NCBI GenBank assembly: GCA_964372465.1
Contig: CAYJRA010000010.1
Location: 1 to 26,734, forward strand
Reading direction: 5' to 3'
Length of the DNA: 26,734 nt
Origin: JAGVVZ01 sp964372465
GTDB taxonomy: Archaea > Aenigmatarchaeota > Aenigmatarchaeia > CG10238-14
This document shows, in pieces, positions 1 to 5,453 of the stretch; position 1 is the stretch's first letter, and each line of letters opens with the position of its first letter. The position numbers and the translations under genes are program-made. The notes beneath the pieces are model-generated. The model did not search any database. It was not told where the DNA came from and worked only from the letters and a program-made list of their open reading frames with translations.

Positions 1-34
1 AATAGAAAAATTATTTCTACCCAACAGAAACTTT

Positions 35-42
35 CTTATTTA
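35..42 (+). promoter_or_regulatory. TATA box of the aldehyde dehydrogenase gene
   Basis: CTTATTTA matches the archaeal TATA consensus loosely. Its centre is about 27 nt upstream of the ATG at 66, which is the spacing expected for a leaderless transcript. No ribosome binding site is visible before that ATG. Confidence 0.4.
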
Positions 43-65
43 GCAAATCCCAATAATCAATGGTA

Positions 66-1544
66 ATGTTCTTGCAAGAATACAAAATGTATATTGATGG
101 GGAATGGGTCAAATCCCAATCACGCAAAACCTTTCTCAGTTTGAATCCTGCAACTGAACAGCCTATCGGCAAGTTCCAGCAAGGAAATGAAGCAGATGCA
201 AAGAGGGCAATAGATGCAGCGGGAGATGCTTACCACAAATGGAGTGAAGTCCCGGCTCCGAAAAGAGGAGAGTTGCTGTTGAAGGCAGCTCAATTGTTGA
301 GAAATGAAAAAGAGAGATTAGGCAAATTGGTAGCAATGGAAATGGGCAAAGTTCTTCCAGAAGCATTGGGTGACGTGCAGGAAGCAGTTGATATATTCGA
401 ATATATGGCTGGCGAAGGCAGGAGATTATACGGGCGCACAACACCGTCCGAGCTAAAGGATAAGTTTGCAATGACTATACGGATGCCGTTGGGTGTTGTA
501 AGCTTGATTACGCCGTGGAATTTTCCTATCGCCATACCAGCATGGAAGCTGGCTCCTGCACTGATATGCGGAAATGGGATAGTGTTCAAGCCAAGCTCTG
601 ACACGCCATTATGCGCAACTGAGTTAGTGAAAATTCTAGAAAAGGCAGGAATACCAAAAGGAGTTGTTAATTTGGTTACAGGTCCGGGAGACACAACTGG
701 CAAGGAACTAATAAAGAATGATAAAGTGAGAGGCATTTCTTTTACTGGACATAAAGAGACGGGTGAATGGATTTTAAAAGAAGCCGGGCTAAAGAAAATA
801 GGTTTAGAATTGGGGGGAAAAAACGCCATTATAGTAATGCCTGACGCTGATTTAAATTTAGCATTGGAAGGTGCGATATGGGGAGGTTTTGGGACGACCG
901 GGCAGAGATGCACAGCAGCCTCCAGAATAATAATGGACAGAAAAGTGCTGAGAACATTCGAGTATGCATTCGTAGATAAGGCGAGAAGATTGAAGTTGGG
1001 AGCGGGATATGACAAGAGGAGTGACGTAGGTCCATTGATAAATAGATCGGCTTTAGAAAAGACTCACAAATATACAGGCATAGGGTTGAGTGAAGGTGCG
1101 AAATTATTAACGGGTGGAATGAGGTTTGGCAACAAAGGCTTCTTCTACCAGCCAACAATTTTTACTGATGTGAATATGGATATGAGAATTGCAAAGGAAG
1201 AGATATTCGGTCCGGTGGTTTCTCTAATTCCTGTTAATGGATTGGATGAAGCCATAGAAGCAGCGAATGCAGTGGAATATGGGTTGAGCTCTTCCATCTA
1301 CACAAACAATATAAGAAACGCATTCAAAGCTATTGCAAAATTGGAAACAGGCATCACTTATATCAATTCAAGCACGATAGGTGCTGAGGTGCATTTGCCG
1401 TTCGGCGGAATGAAGCATACGGGCAACGGAAATAGGGAAGCGGGTATTGAAGGAATAAACGAGTTTTCTGAGACGAAGTCTGTATATATAGATTATTCCG
1501 GTAGGTTGCAAAAGGCGCAGATAGATATTGTAAAAGTTGATTAA
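66..1544 (+). CDS. NAD(P)-dependent aldehyde dehydrogenase
   Basis: The enzyme should oxidise an aldehyde to the acid (or acyl product) with NAD(P)+ in the cytoplasm. The full ALDH fold of about 490 residues is present. Counting from an upstream ATG at 60, the PWNFP segment with the catalytic Asn is at about 152-156, the cofactor-binding FKPS at 176-179, the general-base Glu of LELGGKN at 250 and the nucleophile Cys of GQRCTA at 284. The EEIFGPV motif follows near the C-terminus. Three in-frame ATGs (60, 66, 87) compete. ATG 66 is preferred because a TATA-like box lies about 27 nt upstream; ATG 87 would give the compact MYIDGEWV start common in the family. The substrate cannot be read from sequence: succinate semialdehyde, aminoadipate semialdehyde or lactaldehyde are all possible. 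It is a lone gene followed by the toxin-antitoxin pair. Confidence 0.93.
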   Translation: MFLQEYKMYIDGEWVKSQSRKTFLSLNPATEQPIGKFQQGNEADAKRAIDAAGDAYHKWSEVPAPKRGELLLKAAQLLRNEKERLGKLVAMEMGKVLPEALGDVQEAVDIFEYMAGEGRRLYGRTTPSELKDKFAMTIRMPLGVVSLITPWNFPIAIPAWKLAPALICGNGIVFKPSSDTPLCATELVKILEKAGIPKGVVNLVTGPGDTTGKELIKNDKVRGISFTGHKETGEWILKEAGLKKIGLELGGKNAIIVMPDADLNLALEGAIWGGFGTTGQRCTAASRIIMDRKVLRTFEYAFVDKARRLKLGAGYDKRSDVGPLINRSALEKTHKYTGIGLSEGAKLLTGGMRFGNKGFFYQPTIFTDVNMDMRIAKEEIFGPVVSLIPVNGLDEAIEAANAVEYGLSSSIYTNNIRNAFKAIAKLETGITYINSSTIGAEVHLPFGGMKHTGNGNREAGIEGINEFSETKSVYIDYSGRLQKAQIDIVKVD

Positions 1545-1557
1545 GGTCAATAGAAAA

Positions 1558-1566
1558 TTTTAAATA
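1558..1566 (+). promoter_or_regulatory. TATA box of the toxin-antitoxin operon
   Basis: TTTTAAATA lies about 26 nt upstream of a predicted start of transcription near 1588, just before the AGGTGA ribosome binding site at 1591-1596. Confidence 0.5.
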
Positions 1567-1570
1567 TGTG

Positions 1571-1586
1571 TTAATACATTAATACA
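1571..1586 (+). promoter_or_regulatory. Tandem 8-bp repeat, probable antitoxin operator
   Basis: TTAATACA occurs twice in tandem, and the block 1566-1589 is also an imperfect palindrome (ATGTGT ... ACACAT). It sits between the TATA box and the ribosome binding site, where a ribbon-helix-helix antitoxin would autorepress. The repeat is seen directly; the operator role is inferred from other VapBC systems. Confidence 0.45.
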
Positions 1587-1601
1587 CATAAGGTGAAAAC
1601 A

Positions 1602-1829
1602 ATGGGTAATGTTACACTCGTGTTGCCAGACAAACTACAAAGGAAAATGAAAGAGTATAGTGAAATCAGATGGAGTGAGGTTGTTAGGAAGTCCATACAA
1701 AAAAAAATAGAAGATTTAGAACTTTTGGGGACTTTGACATCTAAAAGTAAACTAACAGAAAAGGATATATTTGAGATCAGTAAAAAAGTTGATGCTAGTG
1801 TCGCGCGAAGGTTGGGACTGGTTTCATGA
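1602..1829 (+). CDS. vapB: VapB-like ribbon-helix-helix antitoxin
   Basis: This small protein (75 aa) should bind and neutralise the PIN toxin encoded just downstream and repress their shared promoter. The N-terminal VTLVLPDKLQRKMKEYSE strand plus the following helices (WSEVVRKSIQKKIEDLE) are the ribbon-helix-helix pattern of CopG/VapB-type proteins. The C-terminal Lys-rich part would wrap the toxin. A GTG at 1593 is in frame, but AGGTGA at 1591-1596 is a good ribosome binding site 5 nt before ATG 1602, so the ATG is preferred. The stop overlaps the toxin start by 4 nt (ATGA), which implies translational coupling. The family call is secure from the pairing; the exact antitoxin class is less certain. 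Confidence 0.8.
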   Translation: MGNVTLVLPDKLQRKMKEYSEIRWSEVVRKSIQKKIEDLELLGTLTSKSKLTEKDIFEISKKVDASVARRLGLVS

Positions 1830-2239
1830 TTGTTATAGATACAAATATTCTTATTTCAGCGCTTATTAAAGACTCTATTACAAGAAAAATACTCATATCT
1901 GGGTTGAATTTTTTTTATCCAGAAATTTCTTTGGTTGAGATAAATAAACATCAAGAATATATCTCAAAGAAAAGCGAGTACGACAAAAGAACATTTGAAG
2001 CCATATTGAATACACTTCTTGATTATATAAACCTCGTGCCATTGGAAATAATAAGACCAAAAATCAAAGCAGCTAGAAAGATCATGGGAAACATTGATGC
2101 CAATGATGTGGTATTTCTTGCTACTGCATTAACATTAGACCATGCTGTCATTTGGAGCGATGATGCGGATTTAGAAAGGCAGAAATTTATAAAGGTTTTA
2201 AAAACAAAGGATATGATACAAATTTTTAAAAGACAATAA
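1826..2239 (+). CDS. vapC: PIN-domain toxin, VapC-like ribonuclease
   Basis: A 137-aa PIN-domain protein, expected to be a Mg-dependent ribonuclease toxin. The acidic quartet is present: Asp5 in VIDTN, Glu38 in SLVEIN, Asp91/Asp94 in DANDVVFLAT and Asp112-115 in WSDDADL. It starts inside the stop codon of the VapB-like antitoxin, the usual antitoxin-first order. RNA target specificity (initiator tRNA, other tRNAs or rRNA in known VapC proteins) cannot be read from sequence. No broken catalytic residue is seen, so it should be active. Toxin-antitoxin loci of this kind are often carried in accessory regions, in line with the small-gene block that begins downstream. Confidence 0.85.
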   Translation: MIVIDTNILISALIKDSITRKILISGLNFFYPEISLVEINKHQEYISKKSEYDKRTFEAILNTLLDYINLVPLEIIRPKIKAARKIMGNIDANDVVFLATALTLDHAVIWSDDADLERQKFIKVLKTKDMIQIFKRQ

Positions 2240-2288
2240 CAACCAAAGGTTTTCACAAAAATTCTTTACTATAGTTCCTTTGTAATAG

Positions 2289-2531
2289 TTAGACATATCT
2301 TCTAAATGTTTCCATAAAAGTTCTTCCACCAGGAGTTAGTCTTAGTTCAGTGATTTCATTCCCACTCTTGGTCGCTTCTAAATAACCACCCCTTATTAAA
2401 TCACCTATAATTTTTTTATTATATCTAGTAGCATAATCAGTTAAACCAGCTCCACTTAAAATTCCACCACCTTTGTGTATAGGTTTCAATTGATTGTATC
2501 TACGAAATGTAAGTGCTCCCCATGATCCCAT
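2289..2531 (-). CDS. Small winged-helix-like protein, unrecognised family
   Basis: An 80-aa protein that I do not recognise as a named family. The C-terminal half has the shape of a winged helix: a helix (NKKIIGDLIRGG), then GYLEAT, a turn rich in polar residues, and ELRLTPGGRTFMETF, which resembles the wing and last helix of archaeal DNA-binding domains. The N-terminus is Gly-rich. It contains about eight Arg to five Lys, unlike the Lys-rich conserved genes nearby. TATA-like CTTAAATATG on the minus strand (2554-2563) is about 27 nt before the ATG, so the mRNA is probably leaderless. It lies alone between the plus-strand toxin and the MinD-like gene. A DNA-binding role is an inference from shape only. 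Confidence 0.55.
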   Translation of the reverse strand: MGSWGALTFRRYNQLKPIHKGGGILSGAGLTDYATRYNKKIIGDLIRGGYLEATKSGNEITELRLTPGGRTFMETFRRYV

Positions 2532-2553
2532 GAAAAATCAACATGAACAAATA

Positions 2554-2563
2554 CATATTTAAG
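2554..2563 (-). promoter_or_regulatory. TATA box of the 80-aa minus-strand gene
   Basis: On the minus strand this reads CTTAAATATG, centred about 27 nt upstream of the ATG at 2531, consistent with leaderless transcription. Confidence 0.45.
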
Positions 2564-2604
2564 GATTCGCCAATGCTTTATGGATATTTAACAAAAACAC
2601 AAAA

Positions 2605-2614
2605 TCTATAAATT
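2605..2614 (+). promoter_or_regulatory. TATA box of the MinD-like gene
   Basis: TCTATAAATT predicts transcription from about 2632-2636, leaving a leader of about 25 nt before ATG 2661. No strong ribosome binding site is visible in that leader. Confidence 0.4.
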
Positions 2615-2660
2615 CCCCAGATTTAATCCTTTTTATTATTGTATGGCAAATATGATTTAG

Positions 2661-3431
2661 ATGACTAGACTAATTTGTTGCTTATCCGGAAAGGGAGGAG
2701 TAGGCAAGACCACAGTAGTATCAAACCTATCAGCAGCTTTGGCTGATTTCGGTGAGAATACGATAGCTATGGACGCTAATTTGACTACCCCCAATTTGGG
2801 ATTGCATACTGGCTTGCACCTAGTTCCACAAACACTTCATCATGTTTTAAAAGGCCAGATAGCATTGAATAGTGCATTGTATCCGCATCCATACGGGTTT
2901 ACTGTAATTCCTGGAAGCATGAACCTAAATGAGTTGAAAGGCGTCGATCCAACGAGGCTGGCGGAAGTCAGTTTCAGTTTGCTCGGCAAAGCCAATTTTA
3001 TATTGATTGATGGCGCTGCTGGCTTAGGCAAGGAAGCATTATCTGCGTTATCAGCATCAGATGAAGTCATTGTTGTGACAAACCCCAACTACTCCGCAGT
3101 TACTGATGCAGTTAAAATAGTAAAAATAGCGCAAAGCTCCAATATGAAAATTTTAGGAGTCGTGGTCAACAGAGTCAAGGGAGAAAGCTATGAACTAAGT
3201 CAAAAACAGATCGAAGATATAATTGGCGTTTCTGTCATTGCATCAATACCAGAAGATGAGAATGTGATTAGATCGCAGGCTGAAAAAAAACTACTTTTTG
3301 AATACTCCCCTACTACTCCAGCCGCAATTGAGATCAAGAAACTGGCTGCGAAAATCACAGGTAAACAATACGAACCGCCGGCATTCAATCCCGGTATTTG
3401 GGAAAGATTGTTTATTTGGCTGAAGAGTTAG
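2661..3431 (+). CDS. minD: MinD/ParA-like P-loop ATPase with C-terminal membrane-targeting helix
   Basis: A 256-aa deviant-Walker-A ATPase. SGKGGVGKTT at residues 9-18 carries the signature Lys before the P-loop. MDANLTTPNLG follows as switch I, and FILIDGAAGLG is the Walker B/switch II region, where MinD usually has ILIDCPAGL. VVVNRVKGE is the base-contacting segment. The last dozen residues (GIWERLFIWLKS) form an amphipathic helix like the membrane-targeting sequence of MinD, so reversible membrane binding is likely. MinD proteins position division or surface structures; in archaea without MinE the task varies. No ParB, MinE or FtsZ gene is adjacent. The ATG at 2661 is the only start that keeps the P-loop at the usual distance from the N-terminus. 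Confidence 0.88.
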   Translation: MTRLICCLSGKGGVGKTTVVSNLSAALADFGENTIAMDANLTTPNLGLHTGLHLVPQTLHHVLKGQIALNSALYPHPYGFTVIPGSMNLNELKGVDPTRLAEVSFSLLGKANFILIDGAAGLGKEALSALSASDEVIVVTNPNYSAVTDAVKIVKIAQSSNMKILGVVVNRVKGESYELSQKQIEDIIGVSVIASIPEDENVIRSQAEKKLLFEYSPTTPAAIEIKKLAAKITGKQYEPPAFNPGIWERLFIWLKS

Positions 3432-3442
3432 CAAGAATTTCT

Positions 3443-3670
3443 CTATACTATAATTAATAACGGGTAGCCTGTTTGTCTTGTCTTATCTAATAAATATTTC
3501 CATTGGTCACCATAACTAGCGTACAATAATACCTTATGTTGAACAGGAACATCTCTAATATCTCTATAACTGAATAAATAACCACCGATTTGATATTTAT
3601 ACGGGGCTCTATTTGAAGAATTCACCCAACCGTTACTTCTCCATCCTTTCAATGGACTTTGGTCTGTCAT
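3443..3670 (-). CDS. Unrecognised 75-aa protein
   Basis: I do not recognise this protein. It is Tyr- and Trp-rich with alternating hydrophobic residues (YKYQIGGYLFSYRDI, HKVLLYASYG), suggesting a small mostly beta fold, and it ends with the hydrophobic PLLIIV. An in-frame GTG at 3679 is possible, but ATG 3670 has the purine-rich GGGGAAG about 8 nt upstream and is preferred. It follows the gap-spanning 52-aa gene by about 18 nt on the same strand, so the two are probably cotranscribed. Its stop lies 11 nt from the stop of the convergent MinD-like gene. Confidence 0.45.
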   Translation of the reverse strand: MTDQSPLKGWRSNGWVNSSNRAPYKYQIGGYLFSYRDIRDVPVQHKVLLYASYGDQWKYLLDKTRQTGYPLLIIV

Positions 3671-3688
3671 TCGAAACACTTCCCCTGC

Positions 3689-4002
3689 TTACCTTCTACC
3701 ATTTTTAGTAATTTCCAAAACTGCCATAAGATTCAATGGTAAATCTATAGGTGGAGCTACAGCTTCTACATGTATTTTTATAGCATTAGTTCCACAAACT
3801 TTGTGTACAGANNNNNNNNNNNNNNNNNNNNNNNNNNNNNNNNNNNNNNNNNNNNNNNNNNNNNNNNNNNNNNNNNNNNNNNNNNNNNNNNNNNNNNNNN
3901 NNNNNNNNNNNCTACAGCTTCTACATGTATTTTTATAGCATTAGTTCCACAAACTTTGTGTACAGAGTCGCCATATCCTGTTATAAGTACATTAACACTC
4001 AT
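3689..4002 (-). CDS. Unrecognised 52-aa protein, split by an artefactual gap
   Basis: The reading frame starts at ATG 4002 after a strong ribosome binding site (GGAGGT at 4011-4016 on the minus strand), runs into the 100-N gap, and continues on the far side to a stop at 3689-3691. Merging the two 55-bp identical flanks (removing 155 bp) leaves 159 bp, exactly 53 codons including the stop, with an unbroken frame. The N-terminus (MSVNVLITGYGDSVHKV) and the middle (AIKIHVEAVAPPIDLPLNL) look beta-rich; no family is recognised. The ATG overlaps the stop of the upstream hydrophobic ORF (ATGA). The merged length being a multiple of three with no stop is the main support. Confidence 0.5.
3757..3811. 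repeat. Left copy of the 55-bp duplication flanking the gap
   Basis: These 55 bases are identical to 3912-3966. The copy ends exactly at the first N. This looks like a shared k-mer overlap of two contigs that were scaffolded instead of merged, not a biological repeat. Confidence 0.85.
3812..3911. other. Scaffold gap of exactly 100 N
   Basis: A run of 100 Ns, a conventional placeholder length. Both sides carry the same 55 bp, so the true gap length is probably minus 55, with no sequence missing. Confidence 0.97.
3912..3966. repeat. Right copy of the 55-bp duplication flanking the gap
   Basis: Begins at the first base after the Ns and matches 3757-3811 over all 55 bases; the match ends where the left contig ends. 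Confidence 0.85.
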
Positions 4003-4139
4003 GATTCCTTACCTCCATTTTCTTGTGTTTTTTTTGTAGCATGCATCAACGTCATGTTATAACCACCAATGAAAAGCAATTAGAAGCTAAAGAGAAGGCT
4101 AAATAGAAATTGTATGTTCCATGGTCTAGGAAGAGGCAT
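3999..4139 (-). pseudogene. Short hydrophobic ORF interrupted by an in-frame TAA
   Basis: From ATG 4139 the frame reads a basic/proline start (MPLPRPWNIQ), a hydrophobic run (FLFSLLFSF), an in-frame TAA at 4080-4082, then more hydrophobic residues (LLFIGGYN) and a hydrophilic tail ending NGGKES. Its final TGA overlaps the ATG of the 52-aa gene (ATGA). Ignoring the TAA, this is one 46-aa single-span membrane protein translationally coupled to the next gene. The stop could be a real nonsense mutation, or the two halves may be unrelated chance ORFs; the TTG after the stop could also start a 26-aa peptide. Length is too short for certainty. Confidence 0.3.
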
Positions 4140-4152
4140 TGTTTTTATCAAT

Positions 4153-4175
4153 CGAATTTTGACGGCATCATTACC
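4153..4175. repeat. 23-bp direct repeat, copy 1 (downstream of the deoxyribosyltransferase-like gene)
   Basis: Bases 4153-4171 (CGAATTTTGACGGCATCAT) are identical to 4630-4648, and after one mismatch three more bases match. On the minus strand the repeat reads ATG-ATG-CCG-TCA-AAA-TTC, preceded here by AGGTGAAGGTA, a good ribosome binding site, and stopping after one more codon (MMPSKFD). It could be a mini-gene, the remnant of a gene start, or a duplicated insertion-site sequence. Confidence 0.75.
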
Positions 4176-4187
4176 TTCACCTAAAAA

Positions 4188-4577
4188 TTAAAACTGCCTG
4201 AAATTGAGTTTTGGATATTCAATATCAGGGATATTATCATATTCTATCTCGTTTTCAGAAATTTCTTGAATTTCTATGTCTTCCGTTTTCCTTCTTTTTA
4301 ATTTGAAAAATTTAATAGGTATATTTCCTTTTCTTGCTAATTCTATTTCCAGTTTGACTCCTTCGGTGATTTCTCCAAACACCCAAACTTCATCACATTT
4401 TTCCAAGATCTTATTATTTGCATGGAATATCTTTTTTCTGTCAACCAACCCATGCAAGAAGTAGCCATAAAGATTGAACAGATTTATTGGAATATGTCCT
4501 TTTTCAAACACATATTTACAGATCATAATCGAGTGATGCGAATTCCTGGAAGAATGAGATGTGAAAACAATCTTCAT
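4188..4577 (-). CDS. Nucleoside 2-deoxyribosyltransferase-like protein
   Basis: A 129-aa protein with the Rossmann-like layout of the deoxyribosyltransferase/DUF4406 group: an N-terminal strand and polar turn (MKIVFTSHSSRNSHH), a helix with a Cys, GHIPINLFNLYGYF, then CDEVWVFGEITEGVKLEIELARKGNIP (residues 61-87), where the family has its cDEvwVfG and acidic nucleophile helix. Expected function is N-glycosidic bond transfer or nucleotide sensing. An in-frame GTG at 4613 would add 12 residues, but TATA-like GATTTAATTA centred about 28 nt upstream of ATG 4577 argues for a leaderless start there. The gene is bracketed by a 23-bp direct repeat. A second, distinct deoxyribosyltransferase-family gene lies at 7798-8238. 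The C-terminal tail is acidic and of unknown role. Confidence 0.6.
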   Translation of the reverse strand: MKIVFTSHSSRNSHHSIMICKYVFEKGHIPINLFNLYGYFLHGLVDRKKIFHANNKILEKCDEVWVFGEITEGVKLEIELARKGNIPIKFFKLKRRKTEDIEIQEISENEIEYDNIPDIEYPKLNFRQF

Positions 4578-4600
4578 ATCATTAAGATTAGAACTAGAAA

Positions 4601-4610
4601 TAATTAAATC
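4601..4610 (-). promoter_or_regulatory. TATA box of the deoxyribosyltransferase-like gene
   Basis: Minus strand GATTTAATTA, centred about 28 nt from ATG 4577; it decides between the GTG at 4613 and the ATG at 4577. Confidence 0.4.
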
Positions 4611-4629
4611 CACATTACTTATTGGCTTG

Positions 4630-4652
4630 CGAATTTTGACGGCATCATGACC
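4630..4652. repeat. 23-bp direct repeat, copy 2 (upstream of the deoxyribosyltransferase-like gene)
   Basis: Matches 4153-4175 with one mismatch. On the minus strand it again begins ATG-ATG-CCG-TCA-AAA-TTC and here runs to MMPSKFASQ before a stop, ending about 30 nt before the gene's possible GTG start. The two copies lie 477 bp apart and bracket one gene. Confidence 0.75.
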
Positions 4653-4683
4653 ACTTTTATTTCTTTAATTATGTCGTGTTAAT

Positions 4684-4693
4684 TATTTAAATG
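4684..4693 (-). promoter_or_regulatory. TATA box upstream of repeat copy 2
   Basis: Minus strand CATTTAAATA predicts transcription near 4660, about 12-15 nt before the ATG-ATG inside repeat copy 2. It suggests that the repeat lies in a transcribed leader. Confidence 0.35.
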
Positions 4694-4705
4694 TTACGAA
4701 AACTT

Positions 4706-4921
4706 TCAAGATGTTGCATATTCAGCACTCATATTCAAGTTGGGCGCTACCTCTAAAATTTTTTTTACGCGTCCGTATATACGACCTTTTGAATCTGTTA
4801 AAACCCAATTCATTCTTTCATCTAACTGTAAATAACCTTGTACAATTCTTCCATCATCCAATTTTGCTTGCACATAACTTCTAGGTACGTATTGGTTACT
4901 ATTCATATTATCATTCCCCAT
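4706..4921 (-). CDS. Possible Sm-like (SmAP/LSm) small RNA-binding protein
   Basis: A 71-aa protein. Residues about 17-45 (VQAKLDDGRIVQGYLQLDER, then MNWVLTDSKGR) match the Sm1 pattern: a hydrophobic strand, L-D-D-G-R, a G-x-L step and the D-x-x-M-N signature followed by a V-L strand. IYGRVKKILEVAP would take the place of the Sm2 strand pair, but lacks the clear IRG. Sm-like proteins form rings that bind U-rich RNA. The start codon ATG 4921 abuts the TAA of the upstream gene; an in-frame ATG at 4906 has purine-rich sequence before it and is an alternative. The call rests on the Sm1 motif only and could be a chance likeness in another small barrel. Confidence 0.5.
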   Translation of the reverse strand: MGNDNMNSNQYVPRSYVQAKLDDGRIVQGYLQLDERMNWVLTDSKGRIYGRVKKILEVAPNLNMSAEYATS

Positions 4922-5164
4922 TTATCCAATACTTTGCAAAGTTTCCGTTCCCATTTCAGTAAATTTCCATCTCCCGCCATAGCCAGTTACATACCCATCA
5001 TTTCTTAATGTGACCATACCGGAAGCAACAGTGTAATTTTGGCTTCCTGTGTATCCACACCTAAACAATTGGTTCATTCCTATTCTGACAGCGTTTGTGT
5101 TGGCATCCCCGCCAGCTTTTTGCAATGCTTGTAAAAGCTGCAAACTGTAAGTTCCCAAACTCAT
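4922..5164 (-). CDS. Small winged-helix-like protein
   Basis: An 80-aa protein without a recognised family. Residues about 48-78 (GMVTLRNDGYVTGYGG, then RWKFTEMGTETLQSIG) fit a winged helix: end of the recognition helix, the G-Y turn, a two-strand wing and a final T-x-x-G helix. The 80-aa gene at 2289-2531 shows the same arrangement, though the sequences are not close. A strong GGAGGT ribosome binding site sits 8 nt before ATG 5164. The ATG overlaps the stop of the upstream frameshifted ORF (ATGA), and its own TAA abuts the next ATG at 4921, so three small genes are translationally linked. Regulation of the block is a plausible but unproven role. Confidence 0.55.
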   Translation of the reverse strand: MSLGTYSLQLLQALQKAGGDANTNAVRIGMNQLFRCGYTGSQNYTVASGMVTLRNDGYVTGYGGRWKFTEMGTETLQSIG

Positions 5165-5393
5165 TTTCGTATACCTCCATTAACTGAATCAAAGTTTGTG
5201 CTTTGAATATGATAGAACCAGCTAGAACTATTGCAATCACAATCAGAAAGGTCCTCTGCTATCGAATCAGAAACAGATTCATCCCTTAGTGCCCCAAAAC
5301 AATTTGGTCTAAGAGATCTACTATTACATCAATTAAGCTAAAAATAGGTCTGACCAAAATCTCAAATAAATTGGATTTTGATTTCATTGACAT
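5161..5393 (-). CDS. Small hydrophobic protein in two frames (possible -1 frameshift)
   Basis: ATG 5393 opens a 35-aa frame: a basic start (MSMKSKSN), then an amphipathic or membrane-like helix (LFEILVRPIFSLIDVIVDLL), ending GTT TTG GGG CAC TAA. The heptamer T-TTG-GGG (5292-5298) has the X-XXY-YYZ form of a -1 slippery site, two codons before the stop. The -1 frame is then open for 43 codons (ALRDESVSDSIAEDL...) to a TGA that overlaps the ATG of the next gene, giving a 77-aa product. Either a programmed frameshift, a one-base sequence error in the T/G homopolymers, or a decayed gene would explain this. The TATA palindrome at 5425-5433 lies about 36 nt upstream. The ATGA coupling supports the -1 frame being real coding sequence. 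Confidence 0.4.
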
Positions 5394-5424
5394 TTTAATA
5401 CAAACATAATTTTTGTAGCTAAAG

Positions 5425-5433
5425 CTTAAATAG
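5425..5433. promoter_or_regulatory. Palindromic TATA box serving two divergent genes
   Basis: CTTAAATAG lies inside the near-palindrome AAAGCTTAAATAGCTTT (5421-5437). On the plus strand it is about 25 nt before ATG 5454; read on the minus strand (CTATTTAAG) it is about 36 nt before ATG 5393. One box may therefore drive transcription both ways. Confidence 0.4.
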
Positions 5434-5453
5434 CTTTATGTAAGATTGAAGTT

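Noticed and set aside
290..1015. Long minus-strand open frame opposite the aldehyde dehydrogenase gene
   Set aside because: It mirrors a fully conserved ALDH gene, has Ser/Pro/Ile-rich low-information sequence and no promoter or ribosome binding site.
3770..4039. Plus-strand open frame running through the Ns
   Set aside because: It is open only because N codons are unread; the two sides are the same 55-bp sequence and there is no start signal.
4044..4106. Plus-strand 21-codon frame starting MHQRHVITTNEK
   Set aside because: Too short, without a ribosome binding site or promoter, and opposite the hydrophobic minus-strand ORF.
4153..4175. ATGATG inside the 23-bp repeat as the C box of a C/D-box guide RNA
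   Set aside because: The box lacks the final A of RUGAUGA and no D box (CUGA) lies at a fitting distance in either copy.
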